DNA from: Salipaludibacillus agaradhaerens
GTDB lineage: Bacteria > Bacillota > Bacilli > Bacillales > Salisediminibacteriaceae
Length of the DNA: 64,000 nt
NCBI RefSeq assembly: GCF_002019735.1
Contig: NZ_KV917378.1
Span: 615,869-679,868, forward strand
Reading direction: 5' to 3'
In this document: piece by piece, positions 8,229-16,430 of the stretch
How the letters are laid out: the number at the start of each line of letters is the position of its first letter
Position numbering within the stretch: position 1 is the stretch's first letter
Position numbers and translations under genes: made by a program
Notes under the pieces: generated by a model
What the model saw: only the letters and a program-made list of their open reading frames with translations
The model's database searches: none
What the model was told of the DNA's origin: nothing

Positions 8229-9113
8229 TTAATTTTTGATTGTTACATCCACCATTTGTCGGCCAAATTTTAAGGCATCGTCTTTGTTAGGTATAAAAAT
8301 ATCAATTCGATTTCCTTTTATGGCGCCGCCAATATCTGCTGCTATTGCTTCACCGTATCCTTCCACATAAACTTTCGATCCAAGTGGAATAACCTGAGGG
8401 TCAACAGCAATCACTTTTTTAGCTGGATTGCTACGTAAATCTAATCCCGTATAAGTGATACCACTGCAGCCATCACAGTAAGCTGTATAGGCCGTAGCCT
8501 CCATTTGAATCGTTGTACCATGAGATTGAGTCTGCTTTTCCTCTTGTTGGTTGGAACGAGACGTGATTGTTCTCTTCTCTGGTTGTTGAAGTGCTGTGTG
8601 TAGGGCTCCATATGTTTTCGGTCCTGCTATTCCATCAACTTGAAGTTCATAATCGTCTTGAAAATGCTTAACAGCCTTATGCGTTAACTCTTCATAGTGA
8701 CCATCTATAGGGCCATTATAGTAACCAAGCGTCTCTAGTTTACTTTGCAAATAAGTCACAACCCGCCCGTTATCTCCAAGTTTTAATTCTTGTAATGCCC
8801 CAAGTGTTTGCGGACCAGCTATGCCATCTTGCTGAATAAGACTAGCTTGCTGAAAAGTAATCACAGCTTGTTGGACCTCTTTTGTAAATTTCCCTTTATT
8901 AGAAATCGAGTCCAAAAACCCCTTATTAACTAGTAGCATTTGTAATTCATCAACTTGGTCACCCGCCATACCAATAGATAAATTTTCATCCCCAAGGAGC
9001 TGTCTATCTGCTGAAACTTCAATCGTTAGTGAGTCAAAACCGATAAAGCAAACTACCATTATGACGGTTAAGATGATCCCTCTTACAGAAGTTCTAGGCG
9101 TTTTTTTCATCAT
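8229..9113 (-). CDS. Secreted cell-wall protein: two peptidoglycan-binding domains and a 3D domain
   Basis: 294 residues from the ATG at 9113: an N-terminal signal/anchor segment (RGIILTVIMVVCFIGFDSL), two PG_binding_1 domains (MAGDQVDELQMLLVNKGFLD; LGDNGRVVTYLQSKLETLGY), a polar linker, and a C-terminal 3D domain (ATAYTAYCDGCSGITYTG, DPQVIPLGSKVYVEGYGEAI, and DIGG plus RIDIF with the three Asp). The domain set resembles B. subtilis YocH-type wall hydrolases, presumed lytic transglycosylase-like. AGAAAGG lies 6 bases before the chosen start; the ATG at 9110 is equally plausible. Confidence 0.85.
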   Translation of the reverse strand: MMKKTPRTSVRGIILTVIMVVCFIGFDSLTIEVSADRQLLGDENLSIGMAGDQVDELQMLLVNKGFLDSISNKGKFTKEVQQAVITFQQASLIQQDGIAGPQTLGALQELKLGDNGRVVTYLQSKLETLGYYNGPIDGHYEELTHKAVKHFQDDYELQVDGIAGPKTYGALHTALQQPEKRTITSRSNQQEEKQTQSHGTTIQMEATAYTAYCDGCSGITYTGLDLRSNPAKKVIAVDPQVIPLGSKVYVEGYGEAIAADIGGAIKGNRIDIFIPNKDDALKFGRQMVDVTIKN

Positions 9114-9634
9114 CAACATCCTTTCTGAAAATAAACTCTTTAAGCTCATCCATATGGACACATTCAGAAAAGAAGTACAGCTAAAAAATGTTTAAATTAG
9201 TTGCAATAAAAAAGTAATCAAATAATAAAACATAGACAGGCTTCATTGTCTTTCGTCTGAAATGAACTAAGTTACCAATTATGACCTCATAAATTGTAAG
9301 AACTTGCACCAATTTCATCATATAAAACCTACTTATAAAAACGATCCATGCAATCCTCTACATAAATCGTCTTTCACTAAAATCCTTAAAAACATTTTAA
9401 TGATATCGTTTTATCTTTGTTTTGTTTTTCGTGTTGAAAATTTAATTGTGATAGTCACTTTTAAAAGAATTGTAGTCATAATAGCTTCGTTCATAATGAG
9501 TTCATAAACATTTATTATACTATATATAGAAATTATGATGCTTCATGTACTCTTAAGCAAAGGCCAATAGGGCAGGGGAAAGACGTTTAAAATATACTTA
9601 TTTACCGATACTAATTTACAAGGGAGCCTGATTT
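9114..9634. other. AT-rich intergenic region
   Basis: About 520 bases between two divergent genes. A 67-codon frame at 9304-9507 lacks a ribosome binding site and protein-like composition and was not accepted. No repeat of the interspersed family was found. Promoters of both neighbours are expected here. Confidence 0.4.
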
Positions 9635-10393
9635 ATGGAGTTAACACGCGCGCTAGAAACGTTCGAACCGTCAAAACTAAAAGAATTAAAGATTGAACTG
9701 ACACGATTTATGATGTTATATAAATTTGCATTAGATGAAATCAATACAAAGATTGATATTTTAAAACAAGAGTTTCATTATATCCATGACTACAATCCAA
9801 TTGAACATGTCACGTCACGTGTGAAATCTCCAGAAAGTATTTTAAAGAAGGTTGAGAAAAAAGGCTACGAGCTTTCTCTTCCATCCATTAAAGAGAATAT
9901 TAAAGACATTGCAGGCATCAGAATTACATGTTCTTTCGTCTCTGACATTTATGAATTAAGTGACATGCTTCAAAAACAGCAAGACATTAAAGTAATTGAA
10001 GTGAAGGACTATATTAGAGAACCTAAAGCAAATGGTTATCAAAGCTTACATTTAGTTTTAGAAATTCCTATCTTCATGTCGGACAGAGTTGAAAATGTGT
10101 GTGTTGAAGTACAGATACGTACAATTGCCATGGATTTTTGGGCTAGCTTAGAACACAAAATATATTACAAATATTATCAAACTGTTCCGCAAAATTTGAT
10201 AGATGAATTAAAAGAAGCTGCTGAATCAGCGTCTCATTTAGATAGGAAAATGGAGCAAATCCACCAAAAAGTAAGTGAACTTAAGTTAGAGGAAGAACCT
10301 GAAAACAAACAGCCTGAACTTAAGATCGATAATGAAAAATTTAAGCTTCCTTACGCTTTACTCATACCTTTTATGAAAAAAATAAATGATTAG
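9635..10393 (+). CDS. sasA: Small alarmone synthetase (RelP/YwaC type)
   Basis: 252 residues with a lone RelA/SpoT synthetase domain and no hydrolase, TGS or ACT domain. Matches to B. subtilis YwaC are long: YKFALDEINTKIDIL, YNPIEHVTSRVKSPESI, DIAGIRITCSFVSDIY, ANGYQSLHLVLEIP and EVQIRTIAMDFWASLEHKIY. The enzyme makes (p)ppGpp from ATP and GDP/GTP, usually under envelope stress in Bacillus. It is about 40 residues longer than YwaC, the extra part being a charged C-terminal tail (EEPENKQPELKIDNEKFKLP). The ATG follows aagggagcc. A membrane protein gene follows closely on the same strand. Confidence 0.9.
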   Translation: MELTRALETFEPSKLKELKIELTRFMMLYKFALDEINTKIDILKQEFHYIHDYNPIEHVTSRVKSPESILKKVEKKGYELSLPSIKENIKDIAGIRITCSFVSDIYELSDMLQKQQDIKVIEVKDYIREPKANGYQSLHLVLEIPIFMSDRVENVCVEVQIRTIAMDFWASLEHKIYYKYYQTVPQNLIDELKEAAESASHLDRKMEQIHQKVSELKLEEEPENKQPELKIDNEKFKLPYALLIPFMKKIND

Positions 10394-10440
10394 TATCTGT
10401 ACTGTTTATGGACAGGACGATACGAAAGGAGAAAATGAGA

Positions 10441-10895
10441 TGAATCCATTAAAAATGAAACTCGATCACACAACTTCTCAATATGTAAAAACTGAATTTG
10501 AAAAAATACAAACGACATTAGCGCCATATATTAAAAAAAGTAGCTTGTACACAATTATTTCTGTTCCGATACTCACTTTTTCGTTAATGAATTTATTTGT
10601 ACTCATCGTAAATATGAGGGTTAGTGATCAAACAATGATACCCATTATTGGATTCGGAGTAGCAGCCGCATTCGGACTGGCACTTTTTAAAGAATCCATG
10701 TATCAAAGTAAAGAAATTTATCTCAAAAGTTTTGATTACATTACGAATAAAATTAAAAAGAATGATGAGCTACCAGATACTATAAAAGATCTCTATTTAA
10801 AAAGACTTCAAACGGAACCAGCTAACACGATGACAATTTATTATGAATTTTTACAGCAAGAGGAACGGATTAAAAAGATGGAAGGGTTACAGTAA
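10441..10895 (+). CDS. Two-segment membrane protein, DUF5392-like
   Basis: 150 residues with two adjacent membrane segments (about residues 36-60 and 68-84) and helical, charged ends. The frame is open from 10386, but AAAGGAG at 10426-10432 marks the ATG at 10441. It resembles small Bacillus membrane proteins of the DUF5392 type; this label is uncertain. It lies 47 bases behind the alarmone synthetase and before a shared terminator, so co-expression is likely. Confidence 0.65.
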
Positions 10896-10909
10896 GAGTG
10901 TATAAGAAA

Positions 10910-10943
10910 AGAGATAAGCGATTTGACTGCTTATCTCTTTTTA
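10910..10943 (+). terminator. Rho-independent terminator
   Basis: AGAGATAAGC (10910-10919) pairs perfectly with GCTTATCTCT (10929-10938), then a T run. Ends the alarmone synthetase operon. Confidence 0.88.
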
Positions 10944-11018
10944 GATTAATCAAGAGGTAAAGGGTACGAAAAAAAGTATAAGACACGTTTATATCACATG
11001 TAAGACGATAGATAAAAG

Positions 11019-11384
11019 TTATACATAAACCGTGACGAATGAAAGGGTAATAGGGACATTTTTAGTAGGGATATCTGACAAAAAAATGAGCAACCCTTTT
11101 TTAATCTCATAAATATTTTTCGGCTGTAAAATCCCGTTTAAATAAAGATTAATGTAAGAGACCGTGTTTGGATCCAATATGCCTTTGTCTCCATATTTTT
11201 TTATTTCATCATCATTTGTATACTCAGACTTAACACCGTCAGCAACGGCAAAATAAAGATAATTTTTCACCTTAGCAATACGCTTCTGTTGAGGGGGAAT
11301 CATGTTGATTTTTATATGAGATGTGGTTTTTACCCAATCATATACTCTGCTAGCTGAAACACTATGTTTATTAAAATGTCTCAT
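11019..11384 (-). CDS. DUF4183 domain protein
   Basis: 121 residues. A basic N-terminal third is followed by the DUF4183 pattern: [40 protein letters not shown], and a C-terminal [12 protein letters not shown] strand. The family occurs in spore-forming Bacillales, often in surface or spore-associated proteins; no function is proven. It is divergent to a second DUF4183 gene 320 bases away. Confidence 0.75.
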   Translation of the reverse strand: MRHFNKHSVSASRVYDWVKTTSHIKINMIPPQQKRIAKVKNYLYFAVADGVKSEYTNDDEIKKYGDKGILDPNTVSYINLYLNGILQPKNIYEIKKGLLIFLSDIPTKNVPITLSFVTVYV

Positions 11385-11705
11385 TTTAACCCGTCCTCTT
11401 CAAAATTTATATGACTTTAAACCTCTCACAGACAAAGAGATTTAGCCATTGAATGCCACTAGCCCTAGTGATTACAAAGCTAAAAACAGTAAATAATAGG
11501 TTAGTTATATATAATATGATATATCAACCATTTCTGATACATTTAACCGCTTCTAAATTAAAAATAGTGCATATGTTTAGTTTTAAGAGAATTAGAGAGT
11601 CCTTAAAGAAACCCCGCTGTTGGAAAATGTGTTTATCTTCAATAGCATCTGCCAATACAAATTTAAGTATTTAAGCATTAACTATGTAATAAAGGAGGTG
11701 AAACA
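11385..11705. other. Intergenic region between the divergent DUF4183 genes
   Basis: About 320 bases holding both start regions. A 73-codon frame at 11453-11674 has no ribosome binding site and was rejected. No palindrome or repeat stands out. Confidence 0.4.
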
Positions 11706-11984
11706 ATGGCAATTATTAAACCGTTCTTAGATGCGCAAAGGTTTGCCGCAACGATTGGTGATGGTACGCCAGACGGCGATGATCTAGATTTTGTCTTTGC
11801 AGATACGACTCCAGATGCAGGTTTAACAGCTTTCCCCACAGTATTTGCCAGCTATAATCTTTACGTTAACGGTGTTCTTCAACTAGATGCTGAATCAACA
11901 TTTGACGGAACAACATTAACGATTATTGATGGGAACTTACAAAATGCCGGTGTTCCCATTACGATTGAATTCTTAGTCAATTAG
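11706..11984 (+). CDS. DUF4183 domain protein, short form
   Basis: 92 acidic residues consisting almost only of the domain: FASYNLYVNGVLQLDAESTF and a final NAGVPITIEFLVN strand match the C-terminal half of the neighbour at 11019-11384. There is no signal peptide. AAAGGAGGTGAAACA before the ATG is an optimal ribosome binding site and suggests high expression. A terminator follows. Confidence 0.75.
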   Translation: MAIIKPFLDAQRFAATIGDGTPDGDDLDFVFADTTPDAGLTAFPTVFASYNLYVNGVLQLDAESTFDGTTLTIIDGNLQNAGVPITIEFLVN

Positions 11985-12001
11985 TTACTACTAAGATATT
12001 T

Positions 12002-12035
12002 ACCTTTCTCGCATTTACTCGGAGGGAGGTTTTTT
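12002..12035 (+). terminator. Rho-independent terminator
   Basis: ACCTTTCTC (12002-12010) pairs with GAGGGAGGT (12022-12030), two G-U pairs, then T6. Confidence 0.65.
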
Positions 12036-12162
12036 AGATTATTTATTATTCATAAAAGGGTGCCGACGTTCTAATATTAGTCTAAAAGACAACTCATTCA
12101 AAACGACCATTTTTATATTTATAACAGATAACTGCATTTTAAAAAGGAGATGCCATTTCAAC

Positions 12163-12372
12163 ATGAAAAGAGAGATGGAGAGATCTTTATATTAGGCAGA
12201 CAGTTTCGAAGTCAAGAATGAACGTCAATCTATTGTAAAAACAGGATTAGGGATGGCTCAATTAAAGAAAGAGGATGCTTAGAAATGCTAAAACATGACT
12301 CCGAAACAATGAAGTCTAGTAGAATTGATTAAACTTACTTTAAAGCTAAATAAACCGGGAGGGAAGGATTAG
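12163..12372 (+). pseudogene. Possible decayed small gene with in-frame stops
   Basis: From an ATG at 12163 one frame gives protein-like segments broken by stops: MKREMERSLY, stop, then ADSFEVKNERQSIVKTGLGM and AQLKKEDA, two stops, MTPKQ, stop, SLVELIKLTLKLNKPGGKD. All lie in the same reading frame to a TAG at 12370. aaaaaggag lies 13 bases before the ATG. This pattern suggests a gene ruined by point mutations, but no family was recognised and chance cannot be excluded. Confidence 0.3.
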
Positions 12373-12402
12373 AGCAATCACTCAAAGGATGTACAAGCAA
12401 TC

Positions 12403-12454
<52 letters not shown>

Positions 12455-12534
12455 AATATAAACTTCGTTTTAGTATCATAATTAAAGTATTCTTAATATT
12501 TTGAGACGAAATAAAAATCGACTGAAACATGTAT

Positions 12535-13677
12535 TTATCTGCCGACCTTTATTTTATCTAGCATCCCTCGTTGACCAATTTTTTCAACTTCAAGATCAAT
12601 ATTTATAACAAACTCCGCAGTTGGCCATTCGTTATTAAGCCATTGTTCCTCATCAAAGTCTTCAGGTTCATCTATCCAGATTCTATGTCCGAAAAGCCAC
12701 GGTTCTGTGCGGCTCTCCTGCATTTTATTTATCGTGTGTAAAATATCTTCTTTTACCACTTTTTTAACTTCTATCTTCAAAGCGTCTATTAATTCATCTG
12801 TCAGGTCAACACTTTCCGTTTTTAGATGAATAAATTCGATATTTCCATCTAGATCTAAGTTGAATTTTGGTGGTTGATGCTGTAATATACTAAAAATTAA
12901 ATTCAAGTTTAAAGAAATAGAAACTTCTACGTTTTCTGCCTCATTTGTTGGGACTGGAACTGTTAATGTATAATTGATATGGCGTAACTGTTTCTCTTTT
13001 AACAATCGGCTAAATCCAGCCTCTTTTCCGTACAGGATATCGACCATCTTATCGCCTTTAAACACAGCAAAATCTTGAATCGTCAAATTATTTTCACTAT
13101 ATATAAGAGGAATTGTTGCAGATTTCGAGATCATATTCGTGTCACGTCGATATTCAAATAAACGTACGATGTCAGTCCGAGAAAGTTTTTGATCAGATTC
13201 AAAAAACCTTTCGATATATAACGAAGGCAAAAAAACGAGCTGTGACTCACTATTAAGAATAGCATCCACATCGGAAGCAATTAATAAGTGTACTTGGTTA
13301 TCGATCGGTGAACGTCTATCAATGAAATCAATCACTTCATCTATGCCACCTTTAGCTAACCGTTCGCTAATAATGACTGTTTTAAGATGACCGAAAAATA
13401 ACACGGTAGGTGTTTGTGCTTCTAAATCTGTTAAAGCCTCCCATAATGATGGGGCGCTCGTCGTAACTGTCACAAACTCAGAATGATCTATCTCCCCTTC
13501 TCCTTCCATTGGCCTCACAACAACAGGCATTTGCAGACTTAACTGAATCTCATCTTCATCTATTTTATCAATCCCCATGCCAAGAACGATTGTTCGTTGA
13601 TCGATTTCTTTAGAGTCTTCTAAACACCCTGTCAAAAGAGTTATAAAAACCAATCCTAATACGATTTTCTTAACCAT
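12535..13677 (-). CDS. Spore germination lipoprotein, Ger(x)C family
   Basis: 380 residues. The N-terminus ends in the lipobox LLTGC (Cys18), so the protein should be lipid-anchored on the outer face of the inner spore membrane. IVLGMGIDKIDEDEIQLSLQ and the LFFGHLKTVIISERLA and IDRRSPIDNQVHLLIA patterns are typical of GerAC/GerKC. It is the C subunit of a nutrient germinant receptor. AAGGAG 9 bases before the ATG at 13677 sets the start; an in-frame TTG at 13680 is less likely. It overlaps the end of the B gene by 8 bases, so the two are coupled. Confidence 0.9.
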   Translation of the reverse strand: MVKKIVLGLVFITLLTGCLEDSKEIDQRTIVLGMGIDKIDEDEIQLSLQMPVVVRPMEGEGEIDHSEFVTVTTSAPSLWEALTDLEAQTPTVLFFGHLKTVIISERLAKGGIDEVIDFIDRRSPIDNQVHLLIASDVDAILNSESQLVFLPSLYIERFFESDQKLSRTDIVRLFEYRRDTNMISKSATIPLIYSENNLTIQDFAVFKGDKMVDILYGKEAGFSRLLKEKQLRHINYTLTVPVPTNEAENVEVSISLNLNLIFSILQHQPPKFNLDLDGNIEFIHLKTESVDLTDELIDALKIEVKKVVKEDILHTINKMQESRTEPWLFGHRIWIDEPEDFDEEQWLNNEWPTAEFVINIDLEVEKIGQRGMLDKIKVGR

Positions 13678-14788
13678 CAAATAGTTCTCCTTGTCTAGTG
13701 ACGGGTCGTCTCACTAATAAATAAATACAGATCAGACTAGGGGTCACGACCGCGTAAAAATTCAAGTTCATAAAATAAAGAGAGGAGTCGAATTCTATGT
13801 ACCCTGGCACAATAAATGATAAAGCTAAAAGGCCAGATACAATGGCTATTTTATTCACAATTTCAGTCTTTCTTGCTACAGGTATTAGTTTGACTAATAA
13901 ATAATGAACAAACCAAAAATGAATAAGGGCGATTTTATAAAATGATAGTGTCCATATTGCAATAAAAACCATATCTATTCTTTGAAAAACCCCTTCCCAA
14001 GCGGCCGATGCCTGAATAAGTGATGTTAGTGGAGATAATAACACAAGTGCCTGCTCAAAGCCGAAAACACCGAGAACGAGCAAAGAGATGGTACTATAGG
14101 TGAACATAACTAATCCGATAGCACTACTCACGGTTTTAAACATTTTCTCAGGTTGTTTAATATATGTAATGAACCCTATAAGAGGTATTACCCCTGTAAA
14201 CCGTGTAAGATCTGTCAGTGAACTATCTAAAAATGTCAAAATATCAGTGGACATCACTGGCCTCACATAAATAAGCCGAAAATCCTCTGTAAAAAATAAA
14301 CTTACAACAGCAAGTATAATGATGATTTCAAATACAAAAAAGAGTACGAGAAAACGTGTTATGGGAACTATTCCATAGAGTAAACCTACTAAAACAACTA
14401 ATAGAAAGAATAAACATAGGACAAACTCTGACGTATTATGTAATAAGAAACTTCTGACAATAAAAGCAAGTGCTTTGATGCCCCAACAGCACGCCATCAC
14501 CGCATTAAAGAAAATATAACCTAAAACCGGATAATAGATAATTTTCCACGTATAGTGATTAAATAGATCAAGGATATCCGCGTTCTTGTGCTTATTTATG
14601 ACGGTTTGTATAAGGAAAAAGACCCCTATCATAGGCAATCCTGCTACTATCACTTTTAACCAAGCACTTCTCACTTCCAAATGGGAAACATATGGAAGGA
14701 AAATTAATCCAAGAGTAATTGTCGAGGAGTATGTAAAAATAAATAACTCAGTTTTGCTGAACCGATACATAAGGTGATCATCATTCAT
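13670..14788 (-). CDS. Spore germination permease, GerB family
   Basis: 372 residues with about ten membrane segments in the amino-acid/polyamine/organocation transporter fold, as in GerAB/GerKB. TYSSTITLGLIFLPYVSHLE near the N-terminus is characteristic. In known receptors this subunit binds the germinant. ATG at 14788 is preceded by TAGGGGG. The operon order A-B-C matches the standard germinant receptor operons; which nutrient it senses cannot be read from the sequence. Confidence 0.9.
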   Translation of the reverse strand: MNDDHLMYRFSKTELFIFTYSSTITLGLIFLPYVSHLEVRSAWLKVIVAGLPMIGVFFLIQTVINKHKNADILDLFNHYTWKIIYYPVLGYIFFNAVMACCWGIKALAFIVRSFLLHNTSEFVLCLFFLLVVLVGLLYGIVPITRFLVLFFVFEIIIILAVVSLFFTEDFRLIYVRPVMSTDILTFLDSSLTDLTRFTGVIPLIGFITYIKQPEKMFKTVSSAIGLVMFTYSTISLLVLGVFGFEQALVLLSPLTSLIQASAAWEGVFQRIDMVFIAIWTLSFYKIALIHFWFVHYLLVKLIPVARKTEIVNKIAIVSGLLALSFIVPGYIEFDSSLYFMNLNFYAVVTPSLICIYLLVRRPVTRQGELFDG

Positions 14789-14824
14789 ATAGCTACCCCC
14801 TATCCCAACTCTACATATTTCAGG

Positions 14825-16231
14825 TTAAGATCGCGAATGGAAAAAAGTGCGAAGCTTCTTAAAATTAAAAGGTGATATAGGCTCTAAATAAGGCTTATCA
14901 TGAGCTTTCAATTTACAAAGGTGTAAGAACGTAAGTCCGAAAAGTAATGAAAGTCCATATAATCCAAGACAAGAAGCTACAAGGACGTAAATATACCGCA
15001 TAACCCGCCATGTAAAAACGAATTCCCAAGAAGGGATTACAAAAGTACATATAGCAGTAAAAGCAATCGTGACAACCATAATATTACTGACGATACCAGC
15101 TTCTGCAGCCGCTGTGCCAATAACGAGTCCCCCAACTATCCCGATCGTTTGACCAACAAAGCTCGGCAAACGAATACTCGCTTCTACTAAAACATCTAGT
15201 GCAAACAACATAAGTAAGGCTTCAATAGAAGCTGTTATAGGAATTTGTGAGCGTGACTGGGCAATGGTAAGTGTAAAAGTAGTCGGAATTAATTCAGGAT
15301 GAAACGCTACAAGGGCTACGTAAAGGGCTGGTAAAGTCGTTCCGATAATCATACACAAAAGTCTTAAGACTCTTATGATTAATTTATTCCAGCTTACCGT
15401 AAATGAAGAGTCTTCAATGCTTCCTATTGTATCTAACAGCTGTACGGGTGTGACAATACAAAACGTATGATAACTGAGAAAAATCACAAATTTACCGTCA
15501 AGAAGACTTTCCCTTGCATGGTCTGGACGCTCTGTTAAAATGCTTTGTGGGAAAAGTGAATAAAAATCATGCTGGAAATGCCTTGCTAATTGTCCTAATG
15601 ATGAAATTTCTTTGTTTTTTAAATGCTCTATTTTCTTATTTATAAACGATAGACTTGTTTCATCTATTAACGAATGAATATATGCTACTGCCACCTTCAT
15701 CGTATTTTCTTTACCTGCAAAAGTTTCCACTGTATGAAGTTCGCAGTCTTTTAAATAATAGCGTAGAATGCCAATATTTTTATCAACACTTTCTACGAAG
15801 CCTATCTTAGGGCCCAAAACTTGATATTCTGTTGTTGGTTCTGCTACTTGCCTAGCCGGATCACTATTAATATTAAGTAAGTAAGGTGAGTGTGCGTTAA
15901 TATGAATCAATACTTGACCATTTAATAAACCCTCTTTAATGTCATCTAAATTAAGGGGCAACGTGTGATTGGTTAAATTAACAATCGTCTCGTTAGGATC
16001 TATGGTGTTGCTTTGCTCTATCGATACAATCGATTTAGCCACTAGCTCATCTAGCAGTGTTATATCGACGAGGCCATTAAAATAATATAAATTAACTTCT
16101 GTCCCCTGTTCGGTATGACTAGTTCTTATTTGAAAGTCATACGCATTAGCAAACAAGTTTTTTAAATACGCTTTATAATCATCAACGTGTAAAGATAGCT
16201 GTGTTTCTTCATGCTGATTTTGCTTATCCAA
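14825..16231 (-). CDS. Spore germination protein, GerA family
   Basis: 468 residues: a soluble N-terminal half with NLYYFNGLVDITLLDELVAK and the LLDGKFVIFLSYHTFCIVTP pattern, then a membrane half with ITASIEALLMLFALDVLVEA, SIRLPSFVGQTIGIVGGLVI and GTAAAEAGIVSNIMVVTIAF. These are core signatures of GerAA/GerKA. The start is a TTG with AGAGGTGA upstream. It is first in the gerABC operon; such operons are usually transcribed late in the forespore, though I could not assign the sigma factor boxes with confidence. Confidence 0.92.
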   Translation of the reverse strand: MDKQNQHEETQLSLHVDDYKAYLKNLFANAYDFQIRTSHTEQGTEVNLYYFNGLVDITLLDELVAKSIVSIEQSNTIDPNETIVNLTNHTLPLNLDDIKEGLLNGQVLIHINAHSPYLLNINSDPARQVAEPTTEYQVLGPKIGFVESVDKNIGILRYYLKDCELHTVETFAGKENTMKVAVAYIHSLIDETSLSFINKKIEHLKNKEISSLGQLARHFQHDFYSLFPQSILTERPDHARESLLDGKFVIFLSYHTFCIVTPVQLLDTIGSIEDSSFTVSWNKLIIRVLRLLCMIIGTTLPALYVALVAFHPELIPTTFTLTIAQSRSQIPITASIEALLMLFALDVLVEASIRLPSFVGQTIGIVGGLVIGTAAAEAGIVSNIMVVTIAFTAICTFVIPSWEFVFTWRVMRYIYVLVASCLGLYGLSLLFGLTFLHLCKLKAHDKPYLEPISPFNFKKLRTFFHSRS

Positions 16232-16300
16232 ACGAAATCACCTCTGTCCCTCTAGTATTGTTTGAAAAGAAGTAATTATACATGATAATTGCATTCAATT

Positions 16301-16317
16301 TAGTTTACATAATATAA
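16301..16317 (+). repeat. 17-base direct repeat flanking the ger operon
   Basis: TAGTTTACATAATATAA occurs here, about 70 bases before gerA, and again at 12423-12439 beyond gerC, in the same orientation. Similarity continues with a one-base gap (AATTAT against AAATTAT). The two copies bracket the whole operon. Confidence 0.7.
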
Positions 16318-16342
16318 TTATTGTATACTTATTAGAAAGCCC

Positions 16343-16385
16343 AAAAACCCTCTAACTGTAAAGGTTCATTCTTACAGTTAGAGGG
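16343..16385 (-). terminator. Rho-independent terminator of parEC
   Basis: CCCTCTAACTGTAA (16348-16361) and TTACAGTTAGAGGG (16372-16385) form a perfect 14-bp stem. On the minus strand it is followed by TTTTT, placing it as the end of the parC transcript. Confidence 0.9.
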
Positions 16386-16430
16386 CATTATGCAACTGAT
16401 TTGCTTTTAAAGTAGTAAGTTTCAGTATTA

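Noticed and set aside
8204-8232. Terminator between the DUF4395 and 3D-domain genes
   Set aside because: Only a 6-bp stem (ACCTAA/TTAGGT) with a large loop; too weak to list as a feature.
9304-9507. 67-codon frame in the gap before the alarmone synthetase
   Set aside because: No ribosome binding site, and composition like translated AT-rich intergenic DNA.
11453-11674. 73-codon frame between the DUF4183 genes
   Set aside because: No ribosome binding site and no protein-like pattern; overlaps the expected promoter area.
12117-12150. TTTATAACAGATAACTGC as another copy of the repeat end motif
   Set aside because: The motif is similar, but no hairpin core or middle part follows, so a chance match cannot be excluded.
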